64,000 nucleotides of DNA, from NCBI GenBank assembly GCA_021202635.1, contig JAJQCQ010000028.1, positions 1 through 64,000 on the forward strand, in the 5' to 3' direction. Shown piece after piece: positions 57,987-64,000 of the stretch (positions are counted from its first letter, which is position 1; the number at the start of each line of letters is the position of its first letter). Source of the stretch: Lachnospiraceae bacterium (GTDB lineage: Bacteria; Bacillota; Clostridia; Lachnospirales; Lachnospiraceae). The notes beneath the pieces are model-generated. The model worked only from the letters and a program-made list of their open reading frames with translations, searched no databases and had not been told where the DNA came from. Both the position numbers and the translations under genes were made by a program.

Positions 57987-59525
57987 TTACTCCGCTACAT
58001 AATTATAATAGGCCTGAAAAACCTGCGAAGCGATCGGAACTGCCGTATCACTTCCCGCTCCTCCATCCTCGGCAATCACAACCACAACCAGATCTGCGTC
58101 TCCATTATCCTCGTAAGAATAACCGACAAACCAGGAATGAGTACCGCCATTGCTGTCAGAGCCGTATTCCGCAGAGCCGGTCTTACCCGCTACCGTAAAA
58201 TCATACCAGCCGAGGGAGGTCGCTGTTCCGCTGATCACGGTCTCTTCCATGTACTCCTGCAAAACACTGGCCTCCTCCTCTGTCATGAGACGTTTGTACC
58301 TGGAAGACTTTGTTTCCGATACCAGCGTACCGTCATTCGCTTCGATGTAGTCCACCAGATAGGGCCGCATCATAACACCGTCATTCGCTACCGTAGCCGT
58401 AATCAGCGCCATATGCAGCGGGGTCACCAGCGTTTCTCCCTGGCCGATCGCCGTCTGCATGATTTCCCCGTAAGAAGCGCTTTCACTCAGAGTAAACTGC
58501 GAGGTACTGTGCTGCAGGGTCGTCGGCAGGGAGGTATTAAACAGAAACTCCTCACAGACATCCGCCAGGCTGCTTTTTCCCAGATTGAGTCCAATGCTGG
58601 CAAATGTGGTATTGCAGGATTTTGCAAAGGCTGTTTTTAAGTCTACCGTGCCATGTACCTTGCTGTTGTAACAATGGATCGACGCCCCGCTCTCCTCAAA
58701 TGTCCCCTCGCAGGTGAATGTAAAATCCGAATAGGTCGACGGATTCTCACGAATATAAGCCAGTGTCGTCAGAATCTTGAAGGTTGAGCCGGGCGGATAC
58801 AGTCCCTGTGTCGCACGGTTCAGCAGAACACTGCTGGAACTGTCGTTCACCACACTCTCCCAGATCTCCTCAATCGCATTTGGGTCAAAATCCGGCTTGG
58901 ATACCATCGCTAATATTTCTCCCGTGGAAGGGTCCATGGCGATTACCGCACCATTGTAGCTTCCAAGCGCACTGTAAGCGGTCTGCTGCAGTGTCACATT
59001 CAGAGTCGTATACACGGAATCCGCCAGCTGCTTTTCCTCCTCCGATTCTTCCCGCAGCTGTGTAAGCACGGAGGTATGCGAAGTCATCAGGTCTGAATTG
59101 CTGGTAGACTCCAGCCCCGATTTCCCGTTCGAGGAATAACCGATTACATGAGCAAAAACATTCCCATACGGATAAACCCTGGTTTCTGTGCCATCCTCCG
59201 CCACACTGGTATAAGCCAGCGTCTGACCATCAGAGGAATAAATGGAGCCGCGGATATACTTGTCTTCATTCGCGTCCTGTTTGGTATTGTACGCGTTTGC
59301 GTTCAGAGAATCTGCCTTCCAGACATTCAGGTAAACCAGATACCCAATCATGATAAGAAACAGAAACACAAATACATACGTGACAATTCCAAGCTCCGTG
59401 TTTCTGCCCTTGCTGTTTACCGGCTCCGCTTCCTGTTCAAAATGGACCTCCCGCACCTTTACCGGAATCCTGTTTTCCTGATCAGACTCCTTTTTTTTCT
59501 TTCCGCGAGGCATCTTTATTCCCAT
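57987..59525 (-). CDS. Class B penicillin-binding protein, transpeptidase
   Basis: Peptidoglycan D,D-transpeptidase, membrane-anchored by LGIVTYVFVFLFLIMIGYLVY (residues 45-65). The pedestal/dimerisation region is short (about 70-180). The transpeptidase domain has the Ser247-x-x-Lys motif STFK, the SxN motif SCN (303-305) and KTG (448-450). It is about 512 residues, with a lysine-rich cytosolic N-terminus. AGGAGG precedes the ATG by 6 nt. It follows an FtsW/RodA/SpoVE gene, its expected glycosyltransferase partner, so it is either FtsI, PBP2 or a SpoVD-like protein. No PASTA domain is seen at the C-terminus, against SpoVD or FtsI of Bacillus type. Confidence 0.92.
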   Translation of the reverse strand: MGIKMPRGKKKKESDQENRIPVKVREVHFEQEAEPVNSKGRNTELGIVTYVFVFLFLIMIGYLVYLNVWKADSLNANAYNTKQDANEDKYIRGSIYSSDGQTLAYTSVAEDGTETRVYPYGNVFAHVIGYSSNGKSGLESTSNSDLMTSHTSVLTQLREESEEEKQLADSVYTTLNVTLQQTAYSALGSYNGAVIAMDPSTGEILAMVSKPDFDPNAIEEIWESVVNDSSSSVLLNRATQGLYPPGSTFKILTTLAYIRENPSTYSDFTFTCEGTFEESGASIHCYNSKVHGTVDLKTAFAKSCNTTFASIGLNLGKSSLADVCEEFLFNTSLPTTLQHSTSQFTLSESASYGEIMQTAIGQGETLVTPLHMALITATVANDGVMMRPYLVDYIEANDGTLVSETKSSRYKRLMTEEEASVLQEYMEETVISGTATSLGWYDFTVAGKTGSAEYGSDSNGGTHSWFVGYSYEDNGDADLVVVVIAEDGGAGSDTAVPIASQVFQAYYNYVAE

Positions 59526-59537
59526 AGAATTCCTCCT

Positions 59538-61391
59538 TTATTCCTCCCGGTCATCAGATTTTCTCCTGCGCAGAAACCGGCGTTTCTTTTTTCCGGAATT
59601 CGTATCTTTTTCGCTGCGCACAGTTTCCCTTGAAGCATATGGGTTCTCATAAGCTCCGCCATTTGGTTCCAGGTTCCTGCCCGAGCTGTATGAGCTGACA
59701 TTCTGACCGGAATAACGGTTGGAACCATATGCGCCGGCATTCTGACCGGAATAACGGTTGGAACCATATGCGCCGGTATTCTGGCCCGGATAATCGTTCG
59801 AGCCATATGCGCCGGCATTCTGACCCGGATAATCGTTCGAACCATATGCGCCGGTCTTCTGACCCGAATAGCCATTCGAACGATATGCACCGGTGTTCTG
59901 ACCCGGGTAGCCATTCGAACGGTATGCGCCCGGATTCTGACCCGGGTAGCCATTCGCCCCATACACACCCGGATTCCCATTCTCCGACCCATAATAGCTT
60001 GCCTGGTTTGGAAAACGTGCGGCACCCTGAGCCATTCGTTTCCGCTGCTCCTCGGCAATCCGCTTTGCCTCCTTTTCCTCACGGCTGACTTCTTCATCGT
60101 TCCGAAGCATATAAAGTCCCTGCACGATCGCGAACATAATCAATGTACTTAAAACCGAGCTGCCTCCATAGCTGACCAGAGGCAGCGTCACTCCCGTCAG
60201 GGGGATCAGCTTGATCGTACCTCCAATCGTCAGAAAAACCTGCACGCCATAGGTCGTGCCAAGACCAACCGCTACCAGGCGATAATAGCGGTTCGACAGC
60301 TGCATCCCGATATTTACAAACATAATAAAACAGCTCATACATACCAGAATCAGACAAATGCCGAAGATCCCGCCGAGCTCCTCCGCGATTGCAGCAAAAA
60401 TCATGTCCTGCTCTACAACCGGTATCGCAGTCGGCGATCCCTGATACAGGCCAACGCCAAACCAGCCTCCGGCGGCAATCGAAAACAACGCCTGCGCGAC
60501 CTGATAGCCCTTCACCTGATAATCCGCAAACGGATCCAGCCAGGCCTGCACACGGGTGCGCACATGAGAAAACAGAAAATATGCGCCCACGCCTCCGGCG
60601 CCTCCGGCCAGAATCCCGGCCAGTGTGTAAAAAGGATTTTTCGTAGCAATAAAAACCATAACGAGATAGGTGACAAAGAAAATCACCGCACTTCCCAGAT
60701 CCTTTGATACCACCAGAATCAGGACATGAACGGCCGCCAGTCCGGTGGCAATCGCGACACGCTTAAAATCCTTTGCATGCTGCAAAAGTCCCGCAATCGC
60801 AAACACATAGACAATCTTTACAAACTCTGACGGCTGAAACGTAAAGCCTCCGATCGAAAGGGAAAGCTTTGAGCCATAGGTGGTCTGCGCTGCGACCGCG
60901 ACAAGTCCCAGCAGCCCGATTCCCAGCAGCGTATACGCATAATAGATCTTTGTGATGAACCGAAGCTTGCGGATAATCACAGGGATCAGCAATGCCAAAA
61001 CCGTCGCCGCCACCGCAATGATAAACTGCTTCTGGCATTCCTCATAATCCAGCCGCGCGATCATAATAAATCCTGTCGTCAGCAGCATACACATATTATT
61101 GATCAGAAGCCGGGAGGCCATCGGGTAAATCACACGAAAGAGAATCAGAGTGAGCAGCAGATACAGCACCTGCGCCCCGTAAAAGAGAATCACTTCAAAC
61201 TCCCCCAGCTGAATATAAATCAGGGTGTAAGCGACAAAATGCATAAAAAACATCAGCATATTCTGGCGCAGGAACAGATACTGCCGTGACTCTTCATCCT
61301 TCTTGCGAAAAACCGTATAGCACTGCAGCGTATAAAATGCCATAAGAATGATAATCAGATATTTGGATACCTGGTAGAGCAAACTGATCAT
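59538..61391 (-). CDS. FtsW/RodA/SpoVE-family lipid II polymerase with a tandem-repeat tail
   Basis: SEDS peptidoglycan glycosyltransferase, about 617 residues with ten or more membrane segments and the family signatures GGFTFQPSEFVKI, SKDLGSAVIFFVTYL, QVAQALFSIAAGGWFGVGL, AAIAEELGGIFG and TLPLVSYGGSSVLSTL. The membrane part ends about residue 430. The C-terminal 185 residues are cytosolic and disordered: a charged stretch, then seven 13-residue repeats of GAY(G/R)SN-YPGQN type (residues 475-565), then a basic tail. Typical family members are about 370-420 residues. The start abuts the U32 gene stop. Cell division, elongation or spore cortex role is not distinguished, but the PBP neighbour fits. 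Confidence 0.93.
   Translation of the reverse strand: MISLLYQVSKYLIIILMAFYTLQCYTVFRKKDEESRQYLFLRQNMLMFFMHFVAYTLIYIQLGEFEVILFYGAQVLYLLLTLILFRVIYPMASRLLINNMCMLLTTGFIMIARLDYEECQKQFIIAVAATVLALLIPVIIRKLRFITKIYYAYTLLGIGLLGLVAVAAQTTYGSKLSLSIGGFTFQPSEFVKIVYVFAIAGLLQHAKDFKRVAIATGLAAVHVLILVVSKDLGSAVIFFVTYLVMVFIATKNPFYTLAGILAGGAGGVGAYFLFSHVRTRVQAWLDPFADYQVKGYQVAQALFSIAAGGWFGVGLYQGSPTAIPVVEQDMIFAAIAEELGGIFGICLILVCMSCFIMFVNIGMQLSNRYYRLVAVGLGTTYGVQVFLTIGGTIKLIPLTGVTLPLVSYGGSSVLSTLIMFAIVQGLYMLRNDEEVSREEKEAKRIAEEQRKRMAQGAARFPNQASYYGSENGNPGVYGANGYPGQNPGAYRSNGYPGQNTGAYRSNGYSGQKTGAYGSNDYPGQNAGAYGSNDYPGQNTGAYGSNRYSGQNAGAYGSNRYSGQNVSSYSSGRNLEPNGGAYENPYASRETVRSEKDTNSGKKKRRFLRRRKSDDREE
59697..59969 (-). repeat. Seven 39-bp tandem repeats in the FtsW/RodA/SpoVE tail
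   Basis: Seven units of 13 codons, consensus GAYGSNDYPGQNA, with Arg or Gly at position 4 and Gly/Asp/Arg at position 7. At DNA level the unit is 39 bp with high identity between adjacent copies, suggesting recent expansion or slippage. Confidence 0.85.
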
Positions 61392-61393
61392 GA

Positions 61394-63802
61394 CTACTCC
61401 ACTCCCCTTTTAAAGTGTCCTCTCGTTCCCTCAGTATCAAGCGGCGCCTGTACGCCCTGTTTCCGGGAATACCTTCCCCGTTCAGAGAAAACAGACTCCC
61501 TGACGTATTCGTTCAGAATACGCGTGGTCTCCTTTCCTGTCTCAATCGTAAAGGAAAGCCGCAGAAAAGCCGGATGCAGCTTTCTGATCTCTTCCCCGCA
61601 GCTGCCAAGCCGCAATGGAATAGAATTATAAATCGTATTTGTGCAGAACGGACAGCGGGTCAGAACCGGAAAACGAATCTTTTTGCGATCCCGCAGGAAT
61701 ACAACGCTGCCTGCGGATGGTTCCTCCTTCGTCTCCGTCTCTGGCTCCCAGATACATCCCATCGTATTCTTTCGCACACACTGCGCGGACTGCATCAATG
61801 CCTGATAACCGTAAATAATAAGCTCACTGTCCGCAGATTCCAGCGTTTTCAGCTCCCGTCCGTTCAGCTCTGCCGGGAAGGTAAAGCGCGAAACGCCCTC
61901 CTCGCGAAGCAGAGCCCTTGCTTCGCCATTGAGCGAATACAGGCAGTCTTCAGCGGCAAAGCAGGCGTCCGGATACAAACGCTTAAAATATTCCAGTTCG
62001 TCCACAGACGACAGCAAAAATCCATCCATTTTCGCGAGCAAAGACCGGACAGCAGGCGTTTCAAGCCTCGCACGTCCCTTCTCGCGCAAGAGAGGCGGAG
62101 CGGCAAAATAACACGAAAGTCCCCACTGGTGTAAACGCTCAATCTTTGAGGCAATCCGGTCTGCCAATCTGGCTGTACAAAGCAGCATCGAATCCAGATA
62201 AACTGTATGAAACACTTCGCCTGAATCCGCTTTTCCTTCCTTTTGCGCGGATTCCTCCCGCGCCCTTTCCAACCAGTTCAACACCGCATCCAGCTGTTCA
62301 CAGGTCGTTACCAGAAGATTCATGGCGGCCGGACGGAAAGGAAGCAGCCGTGCATCTGTCACAGATATCGCTGCCTTCTTCGGCAATCCCTGATCCTCCG
62401 CCGACAGAGCCTCCGATACACGCGCGCCCCGCTCGAGCAGAATCCTCTCCTGCAGCATACGCAGAGCTTCGCGGCGCAGCTCATTGAGCATCCGCACCGG
62501 CAGAAACAGACCATCCGCGAGATGGATTTCCAATTGTTCAAATATAAATGGCGTATTCCCGGTCTTTCGCATCTGCCGGGACACCTCATCCTCTGTCGTC
62601 GCCGTTGTCCTGGCCATTGCCGGGACTTCGCCGACTGCACGCACAGAATAGCTGCCGCCGCGCTTTTCCCCGGCACACCACAGCTCCAGTATAACAGGTT
62701 TATCCGGAAAAATTATTAAATCACCATTAATTTTTACCTGTATATTTTCTTGCAGAAAACGCCGGTTGCTTTCCGCTTTCTTCTGAGCGTCCTGCGCGCT
62801 CTCTTTGGGAGGGCGTTCCATCGCAATCATGTCCGGGCCATTCTTCCTGTAATAATAGCCTTTTGAAAAACCGCCGCGGTCAAACAGCTCCAAAAGGGTC
62901 TGACGATCCGCTTTTTCTACGTGATAACCATCGCGGCCCTTTCTGGCATAGAGGTCCAGGTATTTGCGGTAGACGCTCGTTACGCCCGCCGCGTACTGAG
63001 GCTGCTTCATCCGCCCTTCGATCTTAAGTGAAACAATCCCCGCCTCCAGCAGATCCGGCAGGATATCCAGCGTGCACATATCCTTCATGCTCAGCGGATA
63101 GCCCTCGATTCGTTTTCCGGCTGCTTCCACCGTGTAGGGAAGACGGCATGGCTGCGCGCAGCGGCCCCGGTTTCCGCTCCGCCCTCCGAGCATGCTGCTC
63201 AGAAGACAGCGCCCGGAGTAGCAGTAACAGATCGCCCCATGTATAAAAGTCTCCACCTCCATACCGGAAGCAATGATTGCCTGAACCTCCTGCAGAGACA
63301 ACTCTCTGGCAGGCACCACCCGGCTGATTCCATGGCGGGCCAGCAGGGCCGCCCCTTCCGGTGTCGTCACACTCATCTGCGTGCTGGCGTGCAGCTTTAA
63401 ATCCGGAAACTGCCCGTGCAGGAAGCGAACCACCCCAAGATCCTGTACGATGAGGGCGTCTATTCCATGTCGGTAAAGCGGCGTCAGAAAAGGGAGCAGC
63501 TCCTGCCTCAGCTCCCGTTCCTTCAGCAGCGTATTCACCGTCAGATACACCTTTCGCCCCCGCAGATGGCAATATTCAATGCCCTCGATCAGTTCCGATT
63601 CATCCGGATTGTCCGCGTACGCCCGGGCTCCAAACGCACGCCCGCCAATGTACACCGCGTCCGCTCCGGCATTTACAGCCGCGCGGAGCGCTTCAAGAGA
63701 TCCCGCCGGTGCGAGAAGCTCCGCCCTGCCTGACCGCTCCGACCTGTTTTCTATTTTATGGCTGCACTCCCCCCGGGTCTGCAGATACGATGATTGTTCC
63801 AT
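61394..63802 (-). CDS. U32 family peptidase / hydroxylation-type protein with DUF3656
   Basis: Protein of about 802 residues in the U32 (YhbU/RlhA-like) family, members of which take part in rRNA or ubiquinone hydroxylation or have peptidase activity. N-terminal TIM-barrel part: AELLAPAGSLEALRAAVNAGADAVYIGG near residue 28, then the cysteine-rich FIHGAICYCYSGRCLLSS and GNRGRCAQPCR (Fe-S ligands). The later DUF3656/collagenase-like half includes CPFCTNTIYNSIPLRL. ATG at 63802 follows AGGAG by 9 nt; two upstream ATGs lack such a site. It lies downstream of zapA, an order common in clostridia. Confidence 0.9.
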   Translation of the reverse strand: MEQSSYLQTRGECSHKIENRSERSGRAELLAPAGSLEALRAAVNAGADAVYIGGRAFGARAYADNPDESELIEGIEYCHLRGRKVYLTVNTLLKERELRQELLPFLTPLYRHGIDALIVQDLGVVRFLHGQFPDLKLHASTQMSVTTPEGAALLARHGISRVVPARELSLQEVQAIIASGMEVETFIHGAICYCYSGRCLLSSMLGGRSGNRGRCAQPCRLPYTVEAAGKRIEGYPLSMKDMCTLDILPDLLEAGIVSLKIEGRMKQPQYAAGVTSVYRKYLDLYARKGRDGYHVEKADRQTLLELFDRGGFSKGYYYRKNGPDMIAMERPPKESAQDAQKKAESNRRFLQENIQVKINGDLIIFPDKPVILELWCAGEKRGGSYSVRAVGEVPAMARTTATTEDEVSRQMRKTGNTPFIFEQLEIHLADGLFLPVRMLNELRREALRMLQERILLERGARVSEALSAEDQGLPKKAAISVTDARLLPFRPAAMNLLVTTCEQLDAVLNWLERAREESAQKEGKADSGEVFHTVYLDSMLLCTARLADRIASKIERLHQWGLSCYFAAPPLLREKGRARLETPAVRSLLAKMDGFLLSSVDELEYFKRLYPDACFAAEDCLYSLNGEARALLREEGVSRFTFPAELNGRELKTLESADSELIIYGYQALMQSAQCVRKNTMGCIWEPETETKEEPSAGSVVFLRDRKKIRFPVLTRCPFCTNTIYNSIPLRLGSCGEEIRKLHPAFLRLSFTIETGKETTRILNEYVRESVFSERGRYSRKQGVQAPLDTEGTRGHFKRGVE

Positions 63803-63879
63803 CCTGATCAGCTCCTGTAAAATACAATCGATTTTTTCCCACATCCTTCGCATCTGCTGCGAAAAATGGTCTGTACAAG

Positions 63880-63916
63880 AAAAGCCGCAATTATTCCTGG
63901 CGAAATTGCAGCTTTT
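63880..63916 (-). terminator. Terminator after zapA
   Basis: Leftward AAAAGCTGCAATT and AATTGCGGCTTTT (13 bp, one wobble, 11-nt loop) with T residues in the 3' arm. It would lower readthrough from zapA into the U32-FtsW-PBP genes. Confidence 0.65.
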
Positions 63917-63937
63917 CCATGTTTTATCACTTTTTCA

Positions 63938-64000
63938 TTATCTGTTCTTTGCCTGTGCCTCCAGGCGAATGATCTCTTTCTGCAGCTCGGCGTTCCGGTC
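63938..64000 (-). CDS. zapA: Cell division protein ZapA, C-terminal fragment (partial, runs off the window)
   Basis: Only the last 20 codons are present: DRNAELQKEIIRLEAQAKNR and TAA. The coiled-coil composition and the U32 peptidase gene downstream fit ZapA, which crosslinks FtsZ filaments at midcell. The start is beyond the right edge of the window. The assignment rests on position and a short helix only. Confidence 0.6.
   Translation of the reverse strand, partial: DRNAELQKEIIRLEAQAKNR

Noticed and set aside
59729-60088. Plus-strand frame rich in HSDRNN repeats
   Set aside because: Shadow of the FtsW-tail tandem repeats.

Overview
The window reads as a chromosomal segment of a spore-forming Gram-positive anaerobe of the Clostridia, most likely family Lachnospiraceae. 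The evidence is an alpha/beta-type SASP, a GerW/YtfJ spore protein beside a DUF2953 protein, a YlbJ-type sporulation membrane protein, a DUF6465 protein, the zapA/U32 peptidase pair, the radical SAM/DUF2344/RNase G trio, and AGGAGG-type ribosome binding sites. Genus cannot be fixed from the sequence alone.

Layout. (1) 0.1-7.6 kb: an AT-rich, leftward surface-polysaccharide locus with a thymidylate-kinase-like gene, an aminotransferase, an initiating sugar-phosphate transferase, two ATP-grasp ligases, an NAD-dependent epimerase and a family 2 glycosyltransferase broken by a frameshift in an A9 tract. (2) 7.7-13.5 kb: a large SF2 helicase with six helicase-associated repeats, an intergenic region with repeats and orphan terminators, an isochorismatase-like hydrolase, an alpha/beta hydrolase, a D-2-hydroxyacid dehydrogenase and a 29-residue membrane peptide. 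(3) 13.6-19 kb: radical SAM, DUF2344 and RNase E/G genes, followed by a tyrosine recombinase where the 50S L21/L27 genes would often be expected. (4) 19-28 kb: a c-di-GMP EAL protein and a 1,820-residue cell-wall-anchored surface protein. (5) 28.3-33.7 kb: the histidine operon hisZ-hisG-hisD-hisB-hisIE, in which hisIE carries an extra HisA/HisF-like N-terminal domain. (6) 34-45 kb: a secreted HExxH protein, RecU, an RluA-type pseudouridine synthase, YgiQ, a HAD phosphatase, an RsmF-type methyltransferase, a small (p)ppGpp synthetase, an M23 peptidase and YlbJ. (7) 44.8-57.4 kb: the conserved neighbourhoods rsmD-coaD and asp23-yloV-recG with divergent rpmB, plus a Ca2+/Na+ antiporter, SASP, a methylglyoxal-synthase-like gene, GerW and DUF2953. 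(8) 57.4-64 kb: a leftward cell-envelope cluster of zapA (partial), U32 peptidase, FtsW/RodA/SpoVE, class B PBP and NUDIX.

Several short intergenic repeat families recur. Family A has a GTAAC-NN-TTC-N-GAAC core. Family B is about 70 nt and occurs near the HAD and recG genes. Family C is an ACAGGTCAC element near ygiQ and gerW. A GTGGTCA-containing hairpin occurs at 10.8 and 17.5 kb. No rRNA, tRNA or CRISPR array was seen. Points most worth a second look are the sugar aminotransferase plus twin ATP-grasp set, the recombinase at a probable synteny break with related hairpins, the inverted repeats flanking the HAD gene, the secreted HExxH protein, the prion-like tandem repeat tail of the FtsW-family protein, the methylglyoxal-synthase homologue with altered aspartates, and several small membrane peptides. 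All family calls come from reading translated sequence and motifs; no database search was possible.
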